Positions 9,698 through 18,580 of a stretch of 46,073 nucleotides of DNA are shown here, piece by piece. This stretch comes from Phormidium willei BDU 130791. GTDB taxonomy: Bacteria; Cyanobacteriota; Cyanobacteriia; Cyanobacteriales; Geitlerinemataceae. The DNA lies in assembly GCA_001637315.1 (NCBI GenBank), contig LSZA01000024.1:1-46073 (forward strand), given 5' to 3'. The first letter of the stretch is position 1; each line of letters begins with the position of its first letter. Both the position numbers and the translations under genes were made by a program. The notes under the pieces are model-generated. The model was not told where the DNA came from and made no database searches. It saw nothing but the letters and a program-made list of their open reading frames with translations.

Positions 9698-10210
9698 CTA
9701 TTTCATCCGTTCACCAGTCGTACATTCAGTTCCTTGGTCACCGCCTTCAGCCACGACCGGGGTTTCACCAGGAGCTGTTCCTTGGCAAGCACCAGCAGCG
9801 GTTTGACCGGTATCGGTGACGAAGACGCCGCCGACATAGGCTAACAAGACGTTGGCTTGATCGTCACGAGGGCTTGCGTCAACTTGAGTAGCATCATCAC
9901 CGTCGGTGATGGCGTACTCGTAGTTGTCGGTTTGAGTGGGCAGACCAATTTTGAGTTCTTCAAAGTCCGTTGCAAACGCACCATTTTCGAGACGGTGGGC
10001 TTGTTGTTGACGCATCACAGCACCAACGGCGTTTTTCGCTTCGGACTGTCTGGCTTTTGCCGCTTGATTCAGGAATGAAGGCAGAGCGATGGCTGCCAAA
10101 ATACCGATAATGATAATAACGACCAGGAGTTCAATTAGAGTGAAACCTTCGTCTTTCCCTTTGCGGTTGCTCAGGTGTTGGATGAACTTGGTTTGAAATT
10201 CAGTTTTCAT
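9698..10210 (-). CDS. pilA: Type IV pilin PilA (prepilin)
   Basis: The start is the ATG at 10210, supported by GGAGAAGCAACC just upstream; the frame stays open farther upstream but that extension is not pilin-like. The product is 170 residues with a 22-residue charged leader ending in KDEG, followed by FTLIELLVVIIIIGILAAIA. Prepilin peptidase would cleave after that glycine and methylate the new phenylalanine; E5 of the mature pilin is present. The hydrophobic helix anchors the subunit in the membrane and forms the fibre core. The globular tail has two cysteines (ACQGT and ECTTG) that can form the C-terminal disulfide loop. There are no N-X-S/T sequons, so any glycosylation would be O-linked. 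The pilus serves motility and DNA uptake in related cyanobacteria. Confidence 0.95.
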   Translation of the reverse strand: MKTEFQTKFIQHLSNRKGKDEGFTLIELLVVIIIIGILAAIALPSFLNQAAKARQSEAKNAVGAVMRQQQAHRLENGAFATDFEELKIGLPTQTDNYEYAITDGDDATQVDASPRDDQANVLLAYVGGVFVTDTGQTAAGACQGTAPGETPVVAEGGDQGTECTTGERMK

Positions 10211-10373
10211 GGTTGCTTCTCCTTCAGGCTTGGGGTGAATGCTTTTCCCGCTTCTGGATATAACGTACCCAGGTTGAACCGATTTCATATCACCCCCCGC
10301 CCAAAAAAAATTTGATCGGGCGGTTTTCTGGCGGTTGAAAGCGCAACTCCTCACCCCAGGAGGCATGGCTGGC

Positions 10374-11696
10374 TTATTGGCTCAGGAAAACAAAAGATAG
10401 GGATTCGAGACTTTGCAGTAAATCCCGCACGGCCCGAAACGCCTCCTGGGAGGAGGTAGCTTGGCCCGTCACCGGGTTAAGAGGACGAGTTTCCTCAAAG
10501 AAGTCCGTCAGAGTGGAGATAGGCTGGGGTTGCTCGAACAAGGGCAGTAAACAGGTGGCGGTGACGCTTTCGACTAAGACTTGAGCCACACCAGGGATGG
10601 AGAGGTGCTGGCTGATGGCGAAGCCACGATGTTCTTGAATACAGGCTTCGAGGTCTTGACGCACTGCCGGGGTTTGTAGCAAGGGATGGAGATGAATCTC
10701 TGCGGTGTGCCACTGCGGTTCAGTCCAGTCCTGGGGGGGGGTCCAGTCCTGGCCGTCATCGGGATGTCCCACCCAGAAGTCTAGGAGACGGTGAACCGGA
10801 TGGAGGAGTTCATAGAGATGGAGTCGTTCTTCGATGGAGGTTTCGGGTAGGCTCATCCCTAGGAACGCCGGTAACTTGTCTTCCTCGACAAAGAGATTAA
10901 AGGGATTCCACTGTCGCCAGTTGACCATACTGATAAACTCAAGTTCGGTTCGTTCGAGGAGGGCAAACAAATCGGGGATGGTATAGCCACGATCTTCTCG
11001 TAACAGGTAATTGGCTAAGAGAGCTTCCTCATTGCCCTTAATTTTGGCGGACCAAACTCGCTTTTTGAGATCGACGAAGTCTCGCAGGGACTCCATCGTC
11101 TCTTGAGAGAGTTCGATCGCCATCTCATCGCTGACATCATCTTCCATCAAGCCCATCATCTTAAACAGCTTCTGGGCGCGGAAGTAGTTGACCCGTTGTA
11201 AGGCACTGTGCAGGTTGCCGCGAATAATCCCTTGGGGGTTCAGGACTGATTTGAGAGCCTGAAGTCCCGCTTCAGGGTCTGGGAGGAGGTAGAGAACTTC
11301 ATCACAGTTAATGTAATCAAATTCCATCCCCAGACTGGCGATATCTTCGATCGCCATGGCCTCGAACTGGACATTTTCAATTCCGTGATAGTCCAAGCGA
11401 GTGCGGGCTAACTTCACGGATTCTTCGGAGAAGTCAATGCCGACAATTTTCGCGCCGGGATTGGCATAAGCCAAAGCTAGTGCCTTGTAGCCACTCCCAC
11501 AGCCGGCATCAAGAATGACGCGATCGCTCGGATCAATCACCTGTTGATTGCGGTGATAATAGGCGCTGGCAAAATGATGTTTATAGAGATAACTAGGATT
11601 GTTTTTGGGGGTTTGGTCGAGGGGTTGTCGAGGATAAGGAGACCGTTCAAACTGCTGTTTGACGGCATCTAAATGTTTCTTGAATTGTTCATCCAT
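10374..11696 (-). CDS. Class I SAM-dependent methyltransferase
   Basis: The 440-residue product has methyltransferase motif I at residues 61-70 (ILDAGCGSGY), the acidic ribose-binding residue after strand 2 (IVGIDFSEES), and a motif-IV-like DYINCDEVLYLLPDP. The methylase fold occupies about residues 35-180. The remaining ~260 residues form a separate C-terminal region that I do not recognise. The conserved-looking N-terminus reads QFERSPYPRQPLDQTP. The gene is immediately upstream of pilA (163 bases) on the same strand. The substrate is unknown; a surface or pilin-linked target is suggested only by position. Confidence 0.8.
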   Translation of the reverse strand: MDEQFKKHLDAVKQQFERSPYPRQPLDQTPKNNPSYLYKHHFASAYYHRNQQVIDPSDRVILDAGCGSGYKALALAYANPGAKIVGIDFSEESVKLARTRLDYHGIENVQFEAMAIEDIASLGMEFDYINCDEVLYLLPDPEAGLQALKSVLNPQGIIRGNLHSALQRVNYFRAQKLFKMMGLMEDDVSDEMAIELSQETMESLRDFVDLKKRVWSAKIKGNEEALLANYLLREDRGYTIPDLFALLERTELEFISMVNWRQWNPFNLFVEEDKLPAFLGMSLPETSIEERLHLYELLHPVHRLLDFWVGHPDDGQDWTPPQDWTEPQWHTAEIHLHPLLQTPAVRQDLEACIQEHRGFAISQHLSIPGVAQVLVESVTATCLLPLFEQPQPISTLTDFFEETRPLNPVTGQATSSQEAFRAVRDLLQSLESLSFVFLSQ

Positions 11697-11744
11697 AATA
11701 CATTTAAGGTTTATGAAATCGAAGTTTTAATGAGTATTATTGTT

Positions 11745-12584
11745 TTAATTCAACTCCTCGCTTTCCTCATCCTCAAACAGTTCTCGGGCTTTATAGAAGG
11801 TTTCTAAACTATGGCGATCGCCGACAAAGCGCCAATGCCAAGGTTCATAGGCAATATTTTGAGGATTATCTTGTGGGAAGGATAACTCAAAACTATAGTA
11901 AGCGGCATTGTCTTGCAACCACTTAAAAGCGGCAGTATTCTCAAAATTCTCCGAGAGGTGAGTGGCCGGAACATCGGCGTCGCCAATGTCGATCGCATAG
12001 CCGGTATGATGTTCACTATGTCCGGGAGGGGCGCTCACTTCAGCCCGTTGTGCGGGGACTTGTCCCCGTTGGGCCTTAATCTCAAAAAAGAGATATTCTT
12101 GGTCTTCAACAGAGCGAAATCCCGAGAGAGGCATCAACCAAACCCCATCGGCCCGGGCCGCCCCTTCCATCTCTAAATAGGCATCAGCCGCCGCCGCCCG
12201 TAGTTTAATCGTGTTATCGGAAACAATGCTTTTGAGATCCTCGGGGGCGGCTTCCTCGTAGGGAAGATGTCCCAACAGATCCGGGTTGTTGGACTCCGTA
12301 CTCTCGTTATTATTCTCAGACGCGGTGCTGTTTTCGGGGGTTGAGGGGGCCGTCTGGGCCACTTGGGGCGCAGATTGCCATAGATACCAGCCCAGTCCCC
12401 CGAGGGCGATACTCGCCATCGTAGCGACTAAGACAAGTAGGGGACTCCCCGCCGCTGTTGGCGTTGGGCTAGGGGTCGCGGTGGGGCGCTCTAGGGGGCG
12501 ATCGCGTAATGCTTCGGGAATGTCGTCAACCATGCTGGAGGGAAGGAACTCAGACGAGGGACTCGGCCGCGTTGCGTATTTCAA
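11745..12584 (-). CDS. D-alanyl-D-alanine carboxypeptidase, VanY/peptidase M15B family
   Basis: The 279-residue product has a cytoplasmic Pro/Thr-rich N-terminus, one membrane helix (~49-68, LLVLVATMASIALGGLGWYL), a Ser/Asn/Glu-rich linker and a zinc peptidase domain (~105-270). The SxHxxGxAxD signature is present as S190-EHHTGYAI-D199, and EPWHWRF supplies the catalytic Glu247 and the zinc ligand His250. It would trim the terminal D-Ala of peptidoglycan stem peptides on the periplasmic face. The best start is TTG at 12584, because AGGAG lies seven bases upstream; the ATG at 12533 lacks a ribosome site. The gene is divergent from the phosphodiester glycosidase gene. Confidence 0.88.
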   Translation of the reverse strand: MKYATRPSPSSEFLPSSMVDDIPEALRDRPLERPTATPSPTPTAAGSPLLVLVATMASIALGGLGWYLWQSAPQVAQTAPSTPENSTASENNNESTESNNPDLLGHLPYEEAAPEDLKSIVSDNTIKLRAAAADAYLEMEGAARADGVWLMPLSGFRSVEDQEYLFFEIKAQRGQVPAQRAEVSAPPGHSEHHTGYAIDIGDADVPATHLSENFENTAAFKWLQDNAAYYSFELSFPQDNPQNIAYEPWHWRFVGDRHSLETFYKARELFEDEESEELN

Positions 12585-12675
12585 AACAACTCTCCTACAA
12601 TCGAGAGATTCGGAACGGATCAGGACAACCTCAAGGGGCTGTGCCTCTCACCACAGTAAAACAAAGAGACCCCAA

Positions 12676-13578
12676 TTGACAGCTTTCATCGCTCTCGCCC
12701 TTACCGGAACGGTTTTGGCAACCACTCCCTTGTCAACCGATCCTCCCTATAAGTTTAAGGTCGTCCGCCAGGAAGCGGGAGTCCGGCTTTATGGCAATGG
12801 CGTCGATTGGGTGCAGGAGTTGGATTTAACGGCGGGGGTGTCTCTGCAATTGTTTGATCCTCGTCATGTGCAAGATTGGGGCCAGGGGGCTGACGAGTTG
12901 GGCAACGTCCCTCAATATGATACGGGAGTCAGTGTCTCAATTGAGCCGCAACCGATTGACGTGCATTGGCAGGATTTAGAGGAGCGTTGGGGCGATCGCG
13001 CCTTTTCCGTCACCAATGGTCAGTTTTTTGGCTCTCAGCCCCTACAACTGGCATTTCCCCTCAAGGCTGACGGGATTATCTACAGTGGCGGTTATGCGGG
13101 ATTAGGGGAATATCCCGGAGAAAAGCAAATGCTGATGATTCAGGGCCAGCAAGCCCAGATTTTGCCGTTTCCCGAAGTCGGGTATCCTGAGAATCCTCTG
13201 TTTTCGTCGGTTCCCCATCTCCTTGTGGGCTTGGATGAATGGGCTGATAAGGGCATTAAACGGGCCGTGGGGCGTACCTTCATCGGGGTGGGCGATCGCA
13301 ACCAAGACGGTATCTCAGAAACCCTCTGGATTTTCAATTCTCCCGCCGCCACCCAACTGCGATCGGCGCGGGTGTTGCGGGCTTTGGGGGCGGATGGGGT
13401 GATGATGTTAGATGGGGGTGGCTCGACGCAATTGCTGGTTCAGGGGGTGGAACGACTGCGATCGAGCGATCGCACTCCCCGAGCCATTCCTCACAGTTTG
13501 GGGGTTATTTTGCCGAGGGGGTCGGGCGATGGGCCGGCGGAAACACCCGGGCTGCATCATCAGGAATCTGGACATTAA
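12676..13578 (+). CDS. Secreted phosphodiester glycosidase (NAGPA/DUF2233-like) protein
   Basis: The reading frame is open well upstream, but that part is antisense to the carboxypeptidase gene. The only reasonable start after the divergent region is TTG at 12676, which gives a signal peptide (MTAFIALALTGTVLATT) and a 300-residue product. The NAGPA-type core ends in LGADGVMMLDGGGSTQL near residues 236-252, the most diagnostic segment, preceded by SVTNGQFF and GRTFIGVGD. The family hydrolyses phosphodiester-linked sugars, but bacterial substrates are mostly unknown. The last 74 bases overlap, tail to tail, the end of the iron ABC ATPase gene. The start is uncertain because no strong ribosome site precedes it. 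Confidence 0.8.
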   Translation: MTAFIALALTGTVLATTPLSTDPPYKFKVVRQEAGVRLYGNGVDWVQELDLTAGVSLQLFDPRHVQDWGQGADELGNVPQYDTGVSVSIEPQPIDVHWQDLEERWGDRAFSVTNGQFFGSQPLQLAFPLKADGIIYSGGYAGLGEYPGEKQMLMIQGQQAQILPFPEVGYPENPLFSSVPHLLVGLDEWADKGIKRAVGRTFIGVGDRNQDGISETLWIFNSPAATQLRSARVLRALGADGVMMLDGGGSTQLLVQGVERLRSSDRTPRAIPHSLGVILPRGSGDGPAETPGLHHQESGH

Positions 13579-14584
13579 CCCGTGCGCCAACCGGTAAGCC
13601 GAGGATCTCATGACTGCGAGCGTGAACACAGTGGCCCGAGGGCATTTGCAGACAATAGCGATGTTCCCGGCCCAAGAATTGGCGATCGCGCACCTGAACC
13701 GCTCCCGAGTCATCGGGCTGCACCCTGAGATCTTCTTCGCGAATCATCACATCTCCCACATCCCCCGAGACTTCTCCCGTGGCCGCCACCGAAACGCGCC
13801 CCAGTTCGGTTTCCCACTGACTCCCACAACGGCGGGCCTGCAAGAAATTGGCTTGAGTGACAAACTCAGCCACAAAGCGCGAGGCCGGTTCGCGATAAAT
13901 GGCTTCTGGGGTATCGAGTTGTTCTAAGCGCCCTTGACGCATCACCCCTACCACATCGGAGATGGACATGGCTTCTTCGCAGTCATGGGTGACAAACACC
14001 GCTGTCATATCTGTTTTCTTGAGAATGGCGCGAATCTCGTGGCGTAAATAGAGGCGCACCCGCACATCGAGGTTACTCAGGGGTTCATCGAGAAGCATCA
14101 ATACCGGCCGAGGGGCGATGGCCCGGGCCAAAGCCACCCGTTGTCGTTGGCCCCCGGAAAGCTGGTGGGGGTAGCGATTCCCCAGTCCATCGAGTTCGAC
14201 GAGATTCAGGGCCTCGGCTACCCGCTGTTTGATGTCACTGGCTTTGAGTTGCCGTTTCTTGAGGCCAAAGGCAATGTTATCGGCGACCTTGAGATGGGGA
14301 AAGAGGGCGTATTCTTGAAAGACCATGCCCAGATTGCGTTTTTCTGGGGGAACCCAGCGCCCCTGGCCGGCGATCGCCCGTTGCTCTAAGATAATCTGAC
14401 CGTTATTAGGTCGTTCAAAGCCGGCAATCAGCCGCAATAGGGTGGTTTTACCACAGCCTGATGGCCCCAAGAGAGAGAGAATTTGCCCTTTTTCCAAGGA
14501 CAAATTTACGGTATCCACGGCGGGAACGGCTGTTTGGGGATAATGCTTCGTTAAGCCATCAAGCTGGAGAATTGTATCAGTCAT
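13505..14584 (-). CDS. futC: Iron(III) ABC transporter ATP-binding protein (FutC/FbpC-like)
   Basis: The 359-residue product has all ABC ATPase motifs: Walker A GPSGCGKT (40-47), Q-loop FQEYALFP (~89-96), signature LSGGQ (142-146), Walker B VLMLLDE (161-167) and the H-loop histidine in VTHD (200). The C-terminal ~110 residues are a TOBE-like regulatory domain, as in FbpC/PotA importers. It powers uptake across the inner membrane. The matching FutB-like permease is at 43918-45588, about 30 kb away, and no periplasmic binding-protein gene is in the window. Scattered fut genes are usual in cyanobacteria. Iron specificity is inferred from resemblance to FutC/FbpC; another substrate cannot be excluded. 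Confidence 0.82.
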   Translation of the reverse strand: MTDTILQLDGLTKHYPQTAVPAVDTVNLSLEKGQILSLLGPSGCGKTTLLRLIAGFERPNNGQIILEQRAIAGQGRWVPPEKRNLGMVFQEYALFPHLKVADNIAFGLKKRQLKASDIKQRVAEALNLVELDGLGNRYPHQLSGGQRQRVALARAIAPRPVLMLLDEPLSNLDVRVRLYLRHEIRAILKKTDMTAVFVTHDCEEAMSISDVVGVMRQGRLEQLDTPEAIYREPASRFVAEFVTQANFLQARRCGSQWETELGRVSVAATGEVSGDVGDVMIREEDLRVQPDDSGAVQVRDRQFLGREHRYCLQMPSGHCVHARSHEILGLPVGARVNVQIPDDAARVFPPAHRPTPSAK

Positions 14585-14851
14585 AGGGAGGGGCGATCGC
14601 GCACGCCATTACGAGAAATAGACGCAAGCCACACTAGAAATAATTCTAATTAATCGTCGAGTCGAGATCGAGCGGTTTAAGGGCGACAGTCACCGGATTT
14701 CTCTCCAGATAACGAACCTAGCTGCCTCAAACTCCCTAACCCCGCCTTGAATTGACTCCGACGGTTCACCAAGATTTAGTGTTGCTTGTTGAGACTTTAT
14801 ACTGTTTAACGGACAATCCTGTCAAGCCGAGAGCCGCTTCGCCTCCACAGC
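14585..14851. other. Intergenic region between aldolase terminator and futC-like gene
   Basis: About 270 bases with no convincing gene. It should hold the promoter for the leftward ABC ATPase gene (14584), but I found no clear promoter or Fur-box-like palindrome by eye. Confidence 0.35.
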
Positions 14852-14883
14852 AAAAAAGGGTAGCACGATTGTACTACCCTTTG
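14852..14883 (-). terminator. Rho-independent terminator of the aldolase gene
   Basis: AAAGGGTAG (14856-14864) pairs with CTACCCTTT (14874-14882). Read on the minus strand the hairpin is followed by a run of six T residues. It lies 55 bases past the aldolase stop codon. Confidence 0.85.
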
Positions 14884-14937
14884 ATGATTTAGTTAGGATT
14901 CCTAGCTAAACTAGCCAGGCCGTGAAACTCGCTGAAA

Positions 14938-16017
14938 CTAGGCGGAAACCGCAGACTTGGTTTTCGCAGCCAATTCACCACTGGCATATTTCGCCGCAAA
15001 TTCATCGAGAGGAATTTGTTTAATTTTGGTGGCGTTGCCAGCGGTACCGAACGCATCATAGCGTTTAGCACAGACTTGTTTCATGTACTTGATCGAAGGC
15101 TTCATGAAGTGGCGGGGATCGAAGTTGGAGGGATCTTTCGCAGCCGCTTCACGAATCGCAGCGGTAATCGCCAAACGGTTATCGGTATCGATGTTCACCT
15201 TACGAACACCGCTCTTGATGCCTTTTTGAATTTCTTCGAGAGGCACACCGTAGGTTTCGGGGATAGCACCGCCGTACTGGTTGATCATATCCAACCATTC
15301 TTGGGGAACCGAAGAGGAACCGTGCATCACCAAGTGGGTGTTGGGGAGACGGCCGTGGATTTCTTCGATGCGGCTGATGGCCAGGATTTCACCGGTGGGT
15401 TTGCGGGTGAATTTGTAGGCACCGTGGCTGGTACCGATGGCAACGGCGAGGGCATCGACTTGAGTCCGCTCAACGAATTCTACCGCTTCGTCGGGATCCG
15501 TCAGGAGTTGCTCACGAGTTAAGACCCCTTCAGCACCGTGGCCATCTTCTTTATCACCTTTACCGGTTTCGAGGGAACCGAGGCAACCGAGTTCACCTTC
15601 AACGCTGACGCCGACGGAGTGAGCCACGTCAACCACCGTTTTGGTGACGTTGACGTTGTACTCAAAGCTGGCGGGGGTTTTGGCATCCTCTTCCAAGGAA
15701 CCATCCATCATCACGCTGGTGAAGCCGTTGCGGATGGCTGAGTAGCAGGTAGCAGGGCCATTACCGTGATCTTGGTGCATCACGACGGGGATATGGGGAT
15801 AGGTTTCCACGGCCGCCATCACCAAGTGACGGAGGAAGTTTTCACCAGCATACTTACGTGCGCCGCGAGACGCCTGAAGAATCACGGGGCTGTTGGTTTC
15901 GTTAGCCGCCTCCATGATGGCCAGGATCTGCTCCATATTATTGACGTTGTATGCGGGGATACCGTAACCGTTTTCCGCTGCGTGGTCGAGCAGCAGACGC
16001 ATGGGGACTAATGCCAT
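14938..16017 (-). CDS. fbaA: Class II fructose-1,6-bisphosphate aldolase
   Basis: The 359-residue product interconverts fructose-1,6-bisphosphate with dihydroxyacetone phosphate and glyceraldehyde-3-phosphate, and can form sedoheptulose bisphosphate in the Calvin cycle. Class II zinc motifs are present: [10 protein letters not shown] (~78-87), [21 protein letters not shown] and [10 protein letters not shown], followed by [11 protein letters not shown]. Length and motifs fit the Calvin-cycle subtype used by cyanobacteria. The ATG at 16017 is preceded by AAGGAGAAC, a strong ribosome site. It is a single transcription unit with its own terminator just downstream. Confidence 0.97.
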   Translation of the reverse strand: MALVPMRLLLDHAAENGYGIPAYNVNNMEQILAIMEAANETNSPVILQASRGARKYAGENFLRHLVMAAVETYPHIPVVMHQDHGNGPATCYSAIRNGFTSVMMDGSLEEDAKTPASFEYNVNVTKTVVDVAHSVGVSVEGELGCLGSLETGKGDKEDGHGAEGVLTREQLLTDPDEAVEFVERTQVDALAVAIGTSHGAYKFTRKPTGEILAISRIEEIHGRLPNTHLVMHGSSSVPQEWLDMINQYGGAIPETYGVPLEEIQKGIKSGVRKVNIDTDNRLAITAAIREAAAKDPSNFDPRHFMKPSIKYMKQVCAKRYDAFGTAGNATKIKQIPLDEFAAKYASGELAAKTKSAVSA

Positions 16018-16261
16018 AAAAGTTCTCCTTTTTCCTGTTAAATTTTGCTTTTTGTAGCTAGTCTCTCGTGAACTAGCCCATCGAATACACCAATCTTAAG
16101 ATATATTTCACACTTTGGCGATCTATTTTGACGGCTAAATTTGACCCAGGCTCGTGATTCGGGATCATGGGTTGAAGTCTTCACTGGGGCAATCCCCCAC
16201 CAAGGGGGCGATCGCGCCTGATAATGGTTAGTAATTTTAGAGATAAAAAATTTTAATAAAA
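16018..16261. other. Promoter region of the aldolase gene
   Basis: The region upstream of the aldolase start is AT-rich near 16080-16130 and should hold its promoter; no specific motif is claimed beyond the Shine-Dalgarno sequence at about 16023-16028. Confidence 0.4.
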
Positions 16262-16296
16262 CTCAGGAAACGCCGACAGATTCGACGTTTCCTGAG
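16262..16296 (-). terminator. Rho-independent terminator of the ycf23 gene
   Basis: CTCAGGAAACG (16262-16272) pairs with CGTTTCCTGAG (16286-16296), and the minus-strand transcript continues into TTTTATTAAAATTTTTTA. It lies 60 bases after the stop codon of the DUF561 gene. Confidence 0.85.
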
Positions 16297-16356
16297 GGTT
16301 GGCTGGCCTTGAGGTTCAGGGGGCAACCGGACTAGAGGATTTAAGGTTCTCGCCGT

Positions 16357-17106
16357 TTAAACTCGTAAACTGGGGTGGTTCACACCTTGGAGGGCTTCGA
16401 CGAGGCCGCGAACAGCAGCGATGGCTTCAATCTCACTGTCGAGGCGGTTGACGGCAGAACCGACGCCGACACCGGCGGCCCCAGCGGCAATAGCGAGGGG
16501 GGCCGTCACATTGGAAATTCCCGACGCACAGAGAACCGGCACCGAGACAGCCCGAGAAATTTCAGCGGCGGCGGCCAAAGTGGGGGCCGCTTTTTCAATT
16601 AAGCCGAGGGTTCCGCCATGACGAGGTTGGCTACTGGTTCCCCCTTCTGTTTGAATCAGATCGGCCCCGGCCTCAACTAAAGCCTCAGCCAGACGCACCT
16701 GTTCATCTAAGGCCAAGATATGGGGAACGGTCACGGAGAGGGGGATCTCAGGGAGTAAGGCGCGAGTGGCCTGCGTCAGTTCCAAGACTTCGGGGGCCTC
16801 AAAACGACGACCTTGGGCGTAGAAGGCATCAAAGTTACCAATTTCAATCAAATCCGCCCCAGCGGCGACGGGTTCGAGGAATTGGTGGGGGTCAACGGCT
16901 GATACACAAATTGGTGAATTTGTCAAGGACTTCGCCAAACGAACCAACTCCGCATCAGCGGCGATATCGAGGAAGGTAGCCCCGCCAATATGGGCGGCTT
17001 TGACGGTTCGGGCCACGGAGTCGTGGTTAAAGTTGGTTAATCCGGTAATGATTTTCAGGGCTTGGCCGCGACGAAGCGGGTTTTGCAGACGTGCAAGCAT
17101 GGTCAT
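16357..17106 (-). CDS. ycf23: Ycf23 / DUF561 family TIM-barrel protein
   Basis: The 249-residue product reads as an (alpha/beta)8 barrel with repeated strand motifs such as GGATFLDIAAD, PICVSAVDP, AGADLIEIGNFDAFYA, LSVTVPHILALD, AGADLIQTEGG and VPVLCASGISN. The final GAAGVGVGSAVNRL resembles a phosphate-binding loop. It matches the Ycf23 family, encoded in some algal plastids and in cyanobacteria, whose biochemical role is not established. The ATG at 17106 has AGGA nine bases upstream; a second ATG two codons later is possible. It has its own terminator. Confidence 0.85.
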   Translation of the reverse strand: MTMLARLQNPLRRGQALKIITGLTNFNHDSVARTVKAAHIGGATFLDIAADAELVRLAKSLTNSPICVSAVDPHQFLEPVAAGADLIEIGNFDAFYAQGRRFEAPEVLELTQATRALLPEIPLSVTVPHILALDEQVRLAEALVEAGADLIQTEGGTSSQPRHGGTLGLIEKAAPTLAAAAEISRAVSVPVLCASGISNVTAPLAIAAGAAGVGVGSAVNRLDSEIEAIAAVRGLVEALQGVNHPSLRV

Positions 17107-17146
17107 GGAAAAATCCTAATTCAGACAGTGTTGAACCATTTTGCCA

Positions 17147-18322
17147 TCAAACCCACCCTTCGAGGGTATGGGCCAGGTTGGTAGCCGCCACCTCCCAGTT
17201 GAGGCGGGTTTCAAACTCTTGGCGGGCGGATTGGGCCAATTGTTGATACTGTCTTTGGTCAAAAACCGCCTCAATATAGTCACAATAGTGGGAAATGGAT
17301 TCAGAAATTGATGCTGTAGCGGCGAATCGTTGCCCATTCACGTTTTGACGGATGATGGTGGCGATTCCTCCCACATCTCGGGCGAGAACCGGAACCCCGA
17401 AGGCGTTGGCTTCGCAGAGAACATGGCCGTAGCATTCGGCTTGGGCGGGAAGTAGGAGAAAGTGAGATTGGGCTAGGAGTTGGTCAAGAATTGCGGCGTC
17501 TTGGGGCTGTTGACGGTTGAGAAAGCCGGCACAATGAACAAAAGAGGGTGGGGAATTCGGCGGTTGGCTACCGACGAGGGTGAGTTCGGTGGGATACCCC
17601 CGTTGATTGAGATGTTGGGCGACAGCAAGGGCGATGTCTCCTCCTTTGCGTTGCCAATCGACGCCGATAAAGAGTAGTTTACAGGGTGGGTTGGGCCGCG
17701 ATCGCAGCCAATGGTCAACTTGACTCGAACTCGGAACGGTTGAGAGATTGGCCCCGAAGGGAATAACGTTAATTTTTTCGGACGGAAGCTGATAGATTTG
17801 TTGGGCAATATCGGCAGCCCATTGGGAGGCAAAAAAGAGACCGCGACAGCGATGAAAGGCTCGTTTATCTAGGTCATATAATTGACGGCGACTGGTTGGG
17901 CAAAGATGTTGATAGCCGGGATAGAAGTCAATCAGGCCGGCGTAGGGGGTATCCGTCCAAAGGGCGATGGGTTTGGAGGTATTTAGATAGGCGATGAGGT
18001 TACTATCTGAGGTTAGGATGAGATCGGGATTGATGCGATCGCATTGGCGTTGGAGTTGTTGCCCATAGTCTCGGTTAAATTGAGGTTCTGTCCAGGAAAG
18101 ATAGGTGTTTTGCTGAAGTTTATGATAGCGACGTTTGAGTTTGGGCAATAGGGCGGTCTGTTCGCGATGTTTGTTGAGGTTATGGACAGAGATGACGCGG
18201 TGATGGCGGCGGAGGGCATCGAAGATGGATTGACATTTTTGTCCATGTCCCAGTTTGTTGCGCGGCAGGGTTTTAGGATTAAATTCATTGAGGTTGAATT
18301 CGGTTAAATAGACAATTTTCAT
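17147..18322 (-). CDS. GT4-family glycosyltransferase
   Basis: The 391-residue GT-B enzyme has a C-terminal Rossmann half with LLFIGVDWQRKGGDIALAVA and the nucleotide-sugar-binding ECYGHVLCEANAFGVPVLA (the ExxxxxxxE pattern of GT4), then DVGGIATII. It transfers a sugar from a nucleotide donor to an acceptor at the cytoplasmic face; donor and acceptor are unknown. It is a clear paralog of the enzyme at 18581-19744: both share LWTD(T/A)P, the FYP/YYP-HLC segment, AADIA/AANHA and GVDW-RKGGDIALAV. It belongs to an apparent polysaccharide cluster with two HpsE-like GT2 genes. Confidence 0.87.
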   Translation of the reverse strand: MKIVYLTEFNLNEFNPKTLPRNKLGHGQKCQSIFDALRRHHRVISVHNLNKHREQTALLPKLKRRYHKLQQNTYLSWTEPQFNRDYGQQLQRQCDRINPDLILTSDSNLIAYLNTSKPIALWTDTPYAGLIDFYPGYQHLCPTSRRQLYDLDKRAFHRCRGLFFASQWAADIAQQIYQLPSEKINVIPFGANLSTVPSSSQVDHWLRSRPNPPCKLLFIGVDWQRKGGDIALAVAQHLNQRGYPTELTLVGSQPPNSPPSFVHCAGFLNRQQPQDAAILDQLLAQSHFLLLPAQAECYGHVLCEANAFGVPVLARDVGGIATIIRQNVNGQRFAATASISESISHYCDYIEAVFDQRQYQQLAQSARQEFETRLNWEVAATNLAHTLEGWV

Positions 18323-18394
18323 GGCAAAATATGGGTGAATTAAGTGTTTTAAAATTATTGTTTTTTCTGCGGATTTGCTATTCGTGATGTCCTG

Positions 18395-18494
18395 GTGTCA
18401 TGGCTGAAGCCGTGACACAGACTCTGAGCGGCTCTGCCGCCTGCACTCGGGAGGCAGAGCCTCCCAAAGACCATGACTTGGCTGGAGCCAAGTC
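18395..18494. repeat. Four consecutive palindromic hairpins (REP-like) in an intergenic gap
   Basis: Four perfect stems follow one another: GTGTCA/TGACAC with inner GGCT/AGCC (18395-18418), GCGGC/GCCGC (18428-18440), GGGAGGC/GCCTCCC (18449-18465) and GACTTGGCT/AGCCAAGTC (18475-18494). No gene overlaps them. The GGCAGAGCC core is like dispersed palindromic repeats of cyanobacterial genomes. The array separates the two GT4 genes and could stop or stabilise transcripts. Confidence 0.7.
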
Positions 18495-18580
18495 ACGAGG
18501 AATGGGGCGATTTCTTGTCGTTTTTATGTCCAAAATCTATATCTTAAACACCAATCTTGTGGCATTTTTTGTGGCTTTTT

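Noticed and set aside
10211-10366. N-terminal extension of PilA
   Set aside because: Pilin leaders are short; ATG 10210 has a strong ribosome site and a correct leader-peptide cleavage motif.
12286-12675. Long upstream extension of the phosphodiester glycosidase frame
   Set aside because: It is antisense to the carboxypeptidase gene and removes the signal peptide from the N-terminus.
15016-15522. 168-codon plus-strand frame
   Set aside because: It is antisense to the aldolase gene, which has full class II motifs and a strong ribosome site.
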